Source: Lewinellaceae bacterium
Lineage (GTDB): Bacteria > Bacteroidota > Bacteroidia > Chitinophagales > Saprospiraceae
DNA length: 64,000 nt
Reading direction: 5' to 3'
NCBI GenBank assembly: GCA_020636435.1
Contig: JACJXX010000002.1
Coordinates: 2,976,001-3,040,000 of the forward strand
A model generated the notes under the pieces. It saw only the letters and a program-made list of their open reading frames with translations. It ran no database searches and was not told where the DNA came from. The position numbers and the translations under genes were made by a program. Below, piece after piece: positions 18,603 through 26,610 of the stretch (the first letter of the stretch is position 1; every line of letters begins with the position of its first letter).

Positions 18603-18857
18603 AGGCTTGGACTGAGCTTGAGGGGTGTACGGTGTACGTGCCGGGAAGAGCTTGAGGGGTGTAGGGTGTACGTGCCGGGATGGGGCGTGGTGGGGAAGAT
18701 GGGGACTGTTCAAAGTTCAGGGTTCAGGGTTCAGGGTTCGAAGTCCGAACGCTGGTTTCCAGGGTACCTTAAACTTCGAACACAGAACTTTGAACGGTCC
18801 CGAGGATTGCCTTCCTGCCGAAGCAAGGTCAACTAATGAACAAAGAACTCACATGAC
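18603..18857. repeat. Repeat-rich gap before the TRAP genes
   Basis: The first part holds two direct copies of a unit beginning CTTGAGGGGTGTA and ending CGTGCCGGGA (about 18614-18683). The second part begins with GGGACTGTTCAAAGTTC, then GGTTCAG units, and ends with the reverse complement of that motif (18784-18801), so it is an imperfect inverted repeat. The same motif recurs at 45156-45172. No gene is seen. Confidence 0.7.
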
Positions 18858-19841
18858 ATGCATAGCAAAACATCAAAATTATTTATCCTTTTTGTTCTAA
18901 GCCTGGCCATCCTGAGCAGCTGCGGGAAGATTTCCAAAGTCAAATACCTGAAGCTGGCCCATGGGCTCGACAATTCCCATCCGGTGCACAAGGGCATGGA
19001 GTATATGGCCGAGCGGGTCGCGGAGAAGTCGGACGGGCGGTTGCAGATCGAAATCTACCCCAGCCAGCAACTGGGCACGGAGCGCCAATGCCTGGAGTTG
19101 CTGCAGATCGGCAGCCTGGCAATGACCAAAGTTTCGGCGGCGGTCATGGAAAATTTCGCGCCCAATATCCAGGTGCTTAGCCTGCCCTACATCTTCCGGG
19201 ATAAAGAGCACGGCTTCAAAGCCCTGGATGGGGAAGTCGGGAAAAAGCTGCTGGTGCAGGGTGAAAAATACTGGCTCCGGGGGCTCACCTACTTTGATGC
19301 CGGACAGCGGTCTTTTTATTCTAAAAAGCCGATACGGACCCCGGATGACCTCCAGGGCATGAAGATCAGGGTACAGGAAAGCGTAACGGCCATCAACCTG
19401 GTGCGCGCACTGGGCGGCGCCCCGACGCCGATCTCCTGGGGCGAGCTCTATACCGCATTGCAGCAAGGCGTGGTCGATGGGGCCGAAAACAACCCGCCCA
19501 GTTTTTTCATTTCCCGCCACTATGAAGTCTGCAAGTATTATACCTTAAACGAACATACCTCTGTGCCCGACATGCTGATCATTGGCACCGTGGCCTGGAA
19601 CCGGCTAACCCCCCAAGAGCAGGAGTGGTTGCAGGAAGCTGCTTACGAAGCCACCATTTACCAGCGGAAGCTGTGGGCCGAAGCGGAACAACACGCTCTG
19701 GACGAAGTGCAAAAAGCCGGCGTAGAGATCATCTACCCGGACAAAACCCTTTTTGCCGAAAAGACCAGAAGCATACTGGAAAGCTATAAAGACAAGCCGG
19801 AAATGTACCAAATCATTCAGGAAATTCAAGCCGTAGAGTAA
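18858..19841 (+). CDS. dctP: TRAP transporter solute-binding lipoprotein
   Basis: 327 residues of the DctP family. The signal ends in a lipobox (AILSSC, Cys22), so the binding protein is probably anchored to a membrane rather than free. Family marks include GRLQIEIYPSQQLGTERQ, the ligand-binding arginine region GMKIRVQES, and GALNNPPSFF-type wording here as DGAENNPPSFF. It captures an organic acid, most likely a uronate, in the periplasm for the DctQM permease. Its stop codon overlaps the dctQ start by one base (TAATG), implying translational coupling. The ligand is inferred only from the neighbouring uxa and kdg genes. Confidence 0.92.
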   Translation: MHSKTSKLFILFVLSLAILSSCGKISKVKYLKLAHGLDNSHPVHKGMEYMAERVAEKSDGRLQIEIYPSQQLGTERQCLELLQIGSLAMTKVSAAVMENFAPNIQVLSLPYIFRDKEHGFKALDGEVGKKLLVQGEKYWLRGLTYFDAGQRSFYSKKPIRTPDDLQGMKIRVQESVTAINLVRALGGAPTPISWGELYTALQQGVVDGAENNPPSFFISRHYEVCKYYTLNEHTSVPDMLIIGTVAWNRLTPQEQEWLQEAAYEATIYQRKLWAEAEQHALDEVQKAGVEIIYPDKTLFAEKTRSILESYKDKPEMYQIIQEIQAVE

Positions 19842-20308
19842 TGCGAGATCGAATCGACAAAATACTGGGGAACTTCCTCGCCCTGCTCATGGGCATCATG
19901 ACCCTCGATGTGCTGTGGGGCGTTTTCACCCGCTACGCCATGGGCAGCCAGGCCAGTTGGACCGAAGAGCTGGCCCGCTTCCTGCTGATCTGGATTGGCA
20001 TCCTGGGAGCGGCCTACGCCGCCGGGAAAAACATGCACCTTTCCATCGACCTGCTGATGCCCAAATTGCAGGAAAAAGGAAAAAAGCAATTGTACCGGAT
20101 AATCAGCTTGCTGATCATCGCCTTTGCCTTCACAGTCATGGTCATTGGCGGTATCCGGTTGATCTACATCACCCAGGTGCTGGGGCAGTTGTCGCCGGCC
20201 CTGCGCATACCTATGGCAGTGGTATATAGCGTAGTGCCCCTGAGCGGGATTCTGGTTATCTACTATAAAGCCAGCAATATGGTTGGATACGATCAACTGC
20301 ATCAATAA
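19841..20308 (+). CDS. dctQ: TRAP transporter small membrane subunit
   Basis: 155 residues with four predicted membrane helices, the normal topology of DctQ. Visible marks are WTEELARFLLIWIGILGAA near helix 2 and RIPMAVVYSVVPLSG in the last helix. DctQ forms the permease with DctM and is needed for sodium-driven uptake. The start codon shares its A with the dctP stop. The next gene begins 40 bases later. Confidence 0.93.
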   Translation: MRDRIDKILGNFLALLMGIMTLDVLWGVFTRYAMGSQASWTEELARFLLIWIGILGAAYAAGKNMHLSIDLLMPKLQEKGKKQLYRIISLLIIAFAFTVMVIGGIRLIYITQVLGQLSPALRIPMAVVYSVVPLSGILVIYYKASNMVGYDQLHQ

Positions 20309-20348
20309 CGAGCCACAGGAATGTAGCCGTTCCGGAAAACTTTAAACA

Positions 20349-21635
20349 ATGGAAATACTGATCCTCGTCCTTTCTTTTCTCATACTGCTCTCCATCGGCG
20401 TGCCCGTTGCCTGGAGCATCGGCATCAGCAGCCTGCTGACCATGATGGTAGGCATTCCGGCCATCCCGGCATTTACGACGGTCACCCAGCGGATGGCCAC
20501 CGGGCTGGACAGTTTTGCCCTGCTGGCCATTCCCTTTTTCATCCTGGCCGGGCAGATCATGAACCGGGGAGGCATCGCCCGCCGCCTGGTCAAATTTGCC
20601 AAAACGCTGGTGGGTTCGCTGCCGGGAGGATTGGCCCATGTCAACATCATAGCTGCTATGTTATTCGGGGCCATTGCCGGTTCAGCGGTGGCAGCTGCTT
20701 CGGCCATCGGCAGCTTCATGACCGACGAAATGGAGAAAGAAGGATACAGCCGGGAATTCGCCGCTGCGGTCAACATCACTTCCTCCACGACCGGCCTGAC
20801 CATCCCGCCCAGCAACATTCTGATCGTTTACTCCCTGGCCAGCGGAGGAGTTTCCATTGCCGCCCTCTTCCTGGCGGGTTATGTGCCGGGCATCCTTACC
20901 GGAGTTTTCCTGATGATCGTCTCGGCGATATGGGCTAAAAGGAAAGGGTTTCCCGCAGGGAAGCGCAGCAAATTGAGCGAAGTCTTTCGCAGTTTTCTCG
21001 ATGCCTTTCCCAGTTTGCTGCTGCTGGTGGTGGTTATCGGCGGCATTGTAGCCGGCATTTTCACCGCCACCGAAGCCTCGGCCGTCGCCGTGCTCTATTG
21101 CCTGGTGTTGACTTACCTTTACAAAGAAGTGTCTATGAAAGATGTGCCGGGCATTTTCCTGGATTCGGTAGGCACCACAGCCATCGTCATGCTGCTCATC
21201 GGCACCTCCATGAGCATGTCCTGGATCATGGCCTACGAAGATATTCCGCAGAACATCACCTCAATCCTGCTATCGATTAGCGACAGCAAAGTTGTGATCC
21301 TGCTGATCATCAACCTCACCCTGCTCTTCGTCGGCATATTTATGGATATGACCCCTGCTGTTCTCATCTTCACGCCCATTTTTCTGCCGGTGGTTACCGA
21401 GATGGGCATGGACCCTACCCATTTCGGGATCATCATGGTGCTGAACCTCTGCATCGGCCTGTGCACGCCTCCGGTCGGTTCAGTGCTGTTCGTCGGGGTG
21501 GGCATCGCCGGCACGACCATAGAAAAGGTGGTCCGCCCCCTGCTGCCCTTGTTCATTGCCATGATCGTGGCGTTGATGCTCGTTACGTATATACCGGGGC
21601 TGAGTTTGTGGCTGCCGAGGGCGTTTGGGTTTTAA
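20349..21635 (+). CDS. dctM: TRAP transporter large membrane subunit
   Basis: 428 residues with about 12 predicted membrane helices. DctM family blocks are clear: PFFILAGQIMNRGGIARRLV, AAMLFGAIAGSAVAAASAIG, TTGLTIPPSNILIVYS, and near the end GLCTPPVGSVLF. It forms the transport channel driven by the sodium gradient. With DctP and DctQ it makes a complete tripartite system between kdgA and uxaA. This suggests that uronates or their unsaturated monomers enter the cytoplasm by TRAP rather than by an ExuT-type carrier. Confidence 0.95.
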   Translation: MEILILVLSFLILLSIGVPVAWSIGISSLLTMMVGIPAIPAFTTVTQRMATGLDSFALLAIPFFILAGQIMNRGGIARRLVKFAKTLVGSLPGGLAHVNIIAAMLFGAIAGSAVAAASAIGSFMTDEMEKEGYSREFAAAVNITSSTTGLTIPPSNILIVYSLASGGVSIAALFLAGYVPGILTGVFLMIVSAIWAKRKGFPAGKRSKLSEVFRSFLDAFPSLLLLVVVIGGIVAGIFTATEASAVAVLYCLVLTYLYKEVSMKDVPGIFLDSVGTTAIVMLLIGTSMSMSWIMAYEDIPQNITSILLSISDSKVVILLIINLTLLFVGIFMDMTPAVLIFTPIFLPVVTEMGMDPTHFGIIMVLNLCIGLCTPPVGSVLFVGVGIAGTTIEKVVRPLLPLFIAMIVALMLVTYIPGLSLWLPRAFGF

Positions 21636-21652
21636 GAGGAGCGAAATGATGC

Positions 21653-21758
21653 CTTAAATCCTGCCACTAAAGCACAAAAACACCAAATCCGCACTAAATT
21701 TTTCGTGGGATTTCGTGCCCCAACCCTGTGGGTACGGGGTGTTTTTGTGGCAATCTTA
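21653..21758. repeat. Imperfect inverted repeat between dctM and uxaA
   Basis: A 12-bp perfect pair (21673-21684 CACAAAAACACC and 21738-21749) is flanked by weaker pairing (TTAA..TGCCAC with GTGGCA..TTAA). The rest of the 254-base gap, up to the uxaA ATG at 21890, contains no gene; an open frame from 21839 is an extension of uxaA without support. Confidence 0.6.
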
Positions 21759-21889
21759 AGCGGGAATTGCTGGGGCACGCAGGGAAGCGGAGCCCCAGGT
21801 TCAGCCTCAACAATATAACGATATGACGATACAACAATTTGACCATCAAAAGCGCACAAAAGCGATCCATTCAAAATTCTACAGAGGCC

Positions 21890-23542
21890 ATGAAAAACAA
21901 GCTATTAAAAGTACACCCTAAAGATAACGTCATCGTCGCGCTGCGCGATTTCAAAGCCGGCGAGCGGGTGGAATGGAACGGGGCAACCATTGAACTGCTC
22001 GAAAACATTCCCGTGAAGCACAAATTCAGCGAACGGGATTTTCAAGCCGGCGAAGAGATCATCATGTACGGCGTGCTGGTCGGCAAGGTCACCAAAAACA
22101 TCTTCAAAGGCAGCCGCATTAGCCGGGAGAACGTCACCCACTCCGCCGGCGGCTTCCAGGTCGGCGAGCGCAATACAACCTGGCAACCCCCGGATGTTTC
22201 CCGGTTTAAAGGCAGGACGTTCAACGGATATCACCGGCAGGACGGCAAGGTAGGCACGATGAATTACTGGCTGGTCATACCTTTGGTTTTCTGTGAAAAC
22301 CGCAACATACAGGTCATCCAGGACGCCATGCTGGAGCAACTGGGATATGCCTCCAGCCGGCAGTTTTCGGTGGAGACCGGGAAGCTCGTACAGCTCTACC
22401 AAAGCGGCGCCGGAGCGGAAGCCATCCTCGAAGCCGATATCATCCGCGATGCGGCCGAGATACAGCGCAACCGCCTGTTTCCCAATGTCGACGGCATCAA
22501 ATTCCTGCGGCACGACGGCGGCTGCGGCGGCATCCGCCAGGATTCGGAAACGCTGTGCCGCTTGCTGGCCGGTTACATTACCCACTCCAACGTAGCAGGG
22601 GCGACCATCCTGAGCCTGGGCTGCCAGAATGCCCAGTTTCAACTCCTGGAGGAGGCCCTTCAGGCGATGGATCCGAACTTCAGCAAGCCCATGTACATCC
22701 TGGAACAACAGAAGAGCAATTCGGAGCGGGATTTCATAGCCGAGGCCGTCAAAAAGACCTTCGCCGGGCTGATGGAAGCCAATAAAACGGAGCGCAGCCC
22801 CGCCCCACTCAGCAAACTAAAGCTGGGGCTGGAATGCGGCGGCTCCGACGGCTTCTCCGGCATCTCCGCCAACCCGGCGCTGGGCTACACCTCCGACCTG
22901 CTGGTCGCCCTGGGCGGCACCGCCATCCTGTCGGAATTCCCGGAGCTGAACGGAGTAGAGCAAGAGCTGATCAACCGCTGTGTGGACGACGGCATCGCCG
23001 GCAAATTCGCCGGCATCATGCAGGCCTACGCCCAGCGGGCAGTAGACGTCGGCTCCGGCTTCGACATGAACCCTTCTCCCGGCAACATCAAAGACGGGCT
23101 GATCACGGACGCCATGAAATCGGCGGGCGCCGCCAAAAAGGGCGGCACGTCTCCGGTGGTGGATGTGCTGGACTATACCGAACAGGCTACCAAACCGGGG
23201 CTGAACCTGCTCTGCACGCCGGGCAATGACGTGGAAAGCACCACCGGCCTGGCCGGCTCCGGCGCCAACCTGATCGTTTTCACCACCGGCCTGGGCACGC
23301 CTACCGGCAACCCGGTTGCTCCGACCGTCAAAATGGCCAGCAACACCGTACTCGCCCAACGGATGCCCGACCTGATCGACATCAACGCCGGCACGGTCAT
23401 TTCCGGCGAAGACACCATCGAAACCAAAGGCGAAGAACTGCTGGACTACCTCATTCGGGTGGCCAGCGGAGAAGCTACGCCTAATGCCGTTCGGCTGGGG
23501 CAGGATGATTTTATTCCCTGGAAACGGGGGATATCGCTTTAG
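21890..23542 (+). CDS. uxaA: Altronate dehydratase
   Basis: 550 residues. The N-terminal SAF domain (about 1-95, VIVALRDFKAGERVEWNG to GVLVGKVTKNIFKG) is followed by the UxaA catalytic region with MNYWLVIPLVFCENRNI, HDGGCGGIRQDS and LGLECGGSDGFSG. It dehydrates D-altronate to KDG in the cytoplasm using iron. I start at the ATG at 21890, where the SAF domain begins, with ACAGAGG just upstream; the frame is open to 21839. It is full length, unlike species where the two domains are separate genes. Its partner uxaB follows after an inverted-repeat region. Confidence 0.95.
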   Translation: MKNKLLKVHPKDNVIVALRDFKAGERVEWNGATIELLENIPVKHKFSERDFQAGEEIIMYGVLVGKVTKNIFKGSRISRENVTHSAGGFQVGERNTTWQPPDVSRFKGRTFNGYHRQDGKVGTMNYWLVIPLVFCENRNIQVIQDAMLEQLGYASSRQFSVETGKLVQLYQSGAGAEAILEADIIRDAAEIQRNRLFPNVDGIKFLRHDGGCGGIRQDSETLCRLLAGYITHSNVAGATILSLGCQNAQFQLLEEALQAMDPNFSKPMYILEQQKSNSERDFIAEAVKKTFAGLMEANKTERSPAPLSKLKLGLECGGSDGFSGISANPALGYTSDLLVALGGTAILSEFPELNGVEQELINRCVDDGIAGKFAGIMQAYAQRAVDVGSGFDMNPSPGNIKDGLITDAMKSAGAAKKGGTSPVVDVLDYTEQATKPGLNLLCTPGNDVESTTGLAGSGANLIVFTTGLGTPTGNPVAPTVKMASNTVLAQRMPDLIDINAGTVISGEDTIETKGEELLDYLIRVASGEATPNAVRLGQDDFIPWKRGISL

Positions 23543-23550
23543 TCGGCCTG

Positions 23551-23707
23551 AACCTGCCGGGTTTTCGGTAGAGCCCTGGCGTTGTTAACCCGGCAGCGTT
23601 TATCAGAGATGCGCCAGGGTAGGTGCCGGAAGGGTGCCGGCGAAAACCGTCTTCGACAAACACTGCCGGGTTAACGTAAAAGGAATACAGCTGAAACCCG
23701 GCAGGTT
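23551..23707. repeat. Nested inverted repeat between uxaA and uxaB
   Basis: The outer arms are 14 bp (23551-23564 and 23694-23707, perfect) and the inner arms 13 bp (23584-23596 and 23663-23675, perfect). The arms share the core CTGCCGGGTT, so one motif occurs four times in alternating orientation. A CCCTGGCG/CGCCAGGG pair lies inside. It can form a long cruciform or stem. It is noncoding. Confidence 0.8.
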
Positions 23708-23777
23708 GAAGCATCTCGGATAAACCTGCAAAAAGAGAATGAGTAGATTTTTTTAGAATCGTCAACCATCCAAAAGT

Positions 23778-25247
23778 ATGAATACCACTTTACAGCCTTT
23801 AAATAAACAAACAGCCGGCAAAGCTACCTTCCCCATCCGCATTCTCCAATTTGGCGAAGGCAACTTCCTGCGCGCCTTCGTCGACTGGATCATCCATCGG
23901 ATGAATAAAAAACTCGATTTCCAGGGCGGCGTGGCTGTTGTGCAGCCCATCAACCGAGGGTTGATACCGCTGCTCAATGAACAGGACGGCTTGTATACGC
24001 TCTATCTGAAAGGAATCAGGGATGGCAAGGTGGTCAGCGAACACGAGCTGATTGAATGCATTCAGGAAGGCATCGACCCTTACCAGGATTACGATGCCTA
24101 CTTAAAGCAGGCCCTCAACCCGGAGCTGCGTTTCATCATTTCCAACACCACCGAAGCCGGCATCGCTTTTAATGAAGCTGACAAGCTGGATGACAGGCCC
24201 CAGGAAAGCTTCCCCGGCAAGCTAGCGGTTTTTCTCTACCATCGCTTCCGGCATTTTACCGGCGACCGGAGCAAGGGCTGCATCATCATTCCGTGCGAAT
24301 TGATCGACCGAAACGGCGACAAGCTAAAGGAAGTGCTTTTGCAATACGCCAAATTGTGGAAACTGGGCGCAGACTTTGAGCAATGGCTGGAGCAAGGCTG
24401 CATTTTTTGCAACACCCTGGTCGACCGCATCGTGCCCGGTTACCCCAAAGACCGGATCGAAGAGATTTGGCAGGAACTGGGCTACAAGGATCAGCTGGTT
24501 TGCGAAGGAGAGCAGTTCCACCTCTGGGTCATCGAAGCTCCCGAACGCGCCCACCAGGAGTTCCCGGCAGAAAAGGCGGGCCTCAATGTCCTGTTCACCG
24601 ACAATATGGAACCCTACCGCACCCGCAAGGTGCGCATCCTGAACGGGGCCCATACCTCCATGGTGCCGGTCAGCTACCTCTACGGCATCGAAACGGTGCG
24701 GGAAGCGGTGGAACACCCGGTGCTGGGGCCATTCGTCCGGGAAGTTGTTTTCGAAGAGATCATTCCTACCCTGGACTTGCCGGCGGCAGAGCTGGAGCAA
24801 TTTGCCAAAGACGTGCTGGACCGCTTCCGCAACCCCTTTATCAAGCACTACCTGATCTCCATTGCGCTGAATTCGGTGTCCAAGTTCAAGACTCGGGTAC
24901 TACCCTCTTTGCTGGAATATGTCAACCGCAAAGGCAGCCTGCCCCGGCGCCTCGTCTTTTCCCTGGCCGCCCTGATCCGTTTTTACCAGGGAGAGGCCAA
25001 TGGCAAAGCCATCCCGCTTCAGGATGACGACTGGGTGGTCGAATTTCTGGGCAACCAATGGGGCCGGCATGACAGAACGGAAGCCGGCATGGAAAAACTA
25101 GCGGAGGCGGTATTGCAATGGGAAGAAGCCTGGGGAGAAAACCTCAATACAGTGCCCGGACTTAAGGCTTTGCTGACGAAATACCTGTTTGCCATTGACA
25201 AAGACGGAATGGAAAAAGCCATCCAGGCAGCCGGGTTTATCCGTTAG
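23778..25247 (+). CDS. uxaB: Tagaturonate reductase (altronate oxidoreductase)
   Basis: 489 residues of the mannitol dehydrogenase family. The N-terminal nucleotide-binding loop is IRILQFGEGNFLRAFVDW. The polyol dehydrogenase catalytic segment is KVRILNGAH, with K284, N289 and H292. It reduces D-tagaturonate to D-altronate with NADH, between UxaC and UxaA. Length and motifs are normal. UxaB is favoured over fructuronate reductase (UxuB) because the adjoining dehydratase is UxaA. Confidence 0.93.
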   Translation: MNTTLQPLNKQTAGKATFPIRILQFGEGNFLRAFVDWIIHRMNKKLDFQGGVAVVQPINRGLIPLLNEQDGLYTLYLKGIRDGKVVSEHELIECIQEGIDPYQDYDAYLKQALNPELRFIISNTTEAGIAFNEADKLDDRPQESFPGKLAVFLYHRFRHFTGDRSKGCIIIPCELIDRNGDKLKEVLLQYAKLWKLGADFEQWLEQGCIFCNTLVDRIVPGYPKDRIEEIWQELGYKDQLVCEGEQFHLWVIEAPERAHQEFPAEKAGLNVLFTDNMEPYRTRKVRILNGAHTSMVPVSYLYGIETVREAVEHPVLGPFVREVVFEEIIPTLDLPAAELEQFAKDVLDRFRNPFIKHYLISIALNSVSKFKTRVLPSLLEYVNRKGSLPRRLVFSLAALIRFYQGEANGKAIPLQDDDWVVEFLGNQWGRHDRTEAGMEKLAEAVLQWEEAWGENLNTVPGLKALLTKYLFAIDKDGMEKAIQAAGFIR

Positions 25248-25345
25248 CCGGAAGCGGGCAGATGCACAGGCCGCAGCGGCGGCCGAAACACTCCCCAGCG
25301 GGCCCGATGACATAACTGAAATCCGATTTTAAATCCACTCAATCC

Positions 25346-26560
25346 ATGCAAAAATCAATCGCTATCATTTGTGGCGGCGGGCCGGCGCCCGGCATCAACA
25401 CTGTGGTCAGCACCGTGGCCAAGGTTTTCCTGAAAGAAGGTTACCGGGTGCTGGGGGTACACTTTGGGTATGAAGGTTTATTTGCCGAAAACCCAAAGAT
25501 CAAAGAGTTTGACTTTTTCCATGCCGACCGGATCTTTAGCCGGGGAGGTTCTACCCTGGTGATGAGCCGGTTTAAACCCAAGGATACCGATTTTAAGGTA
25601 GATTTCTTCGTAAAAAACAACGTAAAGCTGCTGGTTACGATTGGCGGGGACGACACCGCTTCGACGGCCAACCGGCTGGCCAAATTTCTAAAAAAAGAAG
25701 GGGTGGAGATTTCCAATATCCACGTTCCCAAAACCATTGACAACGACTTGCCCCTTCCCGGCAGAAACCCCACTTTCGGTTTCCACAGCGCCAAGGACGA
25801 AGGAGTGAGGATCGGAACCACCCTTTATGAAGATGCCCGGACGACGCACAGCTGGTTTGTCATGTCAGCCATGGGAAGGACGGCCGGACATCTGGCGTTC
25901 GGCATTGCGTCAGCTTGCCATTTCCCCATGATGATCATTCCGGAAATGTTCAACAAAACAACGCCCACCATGGAAAAGATCATCAACCTGATCGTTTCCT
26001 CCATGGTCAAGAGGAAAATCGAAGGAGTGGAATACGGCGTGGCGCTGATCAGCGAAGGAGTTTTCCACATTCTGTCGGAAGAAGAGATCAAAAATTGCGG
26101 CGTTACTTTTACCTATGACGCCCACGGACACCCCGAACTGGGCAATGTGAGTAAGGCCAATGTTTTTAATATCCTTCTGCAGGAAAAACTCAAAGCACTG
26201 GGACTGGACATCAAAAGCCGGCCCATGGACGCAGGCTATGAACTGCGTTGCTGCCGGCCGATCGGGTTCGACCTGACTCTGTGCACGCTTCTGGGCATTG
26301 GCGTAAAGGATCTTTATGACCAGGGCGTAAGCGGGTGCATCGTGAGCGCCGACGCCGAGGGAAACATTTCTCCCCTCTTCCTATCTGATTTTGAAAATTC
26401 GGAGGGCAAAATCCCGCCTCGCCTGGTGAATGTAGAATCGACTATTGCCAAGCTCTGCTTTAGGAACCTGGATTTTTTGGCCCCGAAAGACTTCGACAAA
26501 GCAAAAGCTTACCTGCCCGATCCTGCGGAATATGAATTCAACCGGCTATTGAACTGGTAA
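25346..26560 (+). CDS. Phosphofructokinase, pyrophosphate-type active site
   Basis: 404 residues of the PfkA superfamily. The nucleotide/pyrophosphate loop is CGGGPAPGIN and the catalytic base lies in KTIDND (K129-D134). Two positions decide the phosphoryl donor: here GGDD (D103) replaces the GGDG of ATP enzymes, and PKTIDND (K129) replaces PGTIDND. Both are the residues known to mark pyrophosphate-dependent enzymes. It therefore probably interconverts fructose-6-phosphate and fructose-1,6-bisphosphate reversibly with PPi. That could help turn triose from pectin into hexose, since uronate breakdown yields pyruvate and triose phosphate. Donor use is predicted, not shown. Confidence 0.85.
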   Translation: MQKSIAIICGGGPAPGINTVVSTVAKVFLKEGYRVLGVHFGYEGLFAENPKIKEFDFFHADRIFSRGGSTLVMSRFKPKDTDFKVDFFVKNNVKLLVTIGGDDTASTANRLAKFLKKEGVEISNIHVPKTIDNDLPLPGRNPTFGFHSAKDEGVRIGTTLYEDARTTHSWFVMSAMGRTAGHLAFGIASACHFPMMIIPEMFNKTTPTMEKIINLIVSSMVKRKIEGVEYGVALISEGVFHILSEEEIKNCGVTFTYDAHGHPELGNVSKANVFNILLQEKLKALGLDIKSRPMDAGYELRCCRPIGFDLTLCTLLGIGVKDLYDQGVSGCIVSADAEGNISPLFLSDFENSEGKIPPRLVNVESTIAKLCFRNLDFLAPKDFDKAKAYLPDPAEYEFNRLLNW

Positions 26561-26610
26561 GGTTGTTCTAACTGTCGTCGGCAAATGTTTGAAACGAAGT
26601 AGCATTAGAC

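Noticed and set aside
21636..21889. Possible riboswitch upstream of uxaA
   Set aside because: Pairing is explained by a simple inverted repeat, and no known riboswitch core was recognised.
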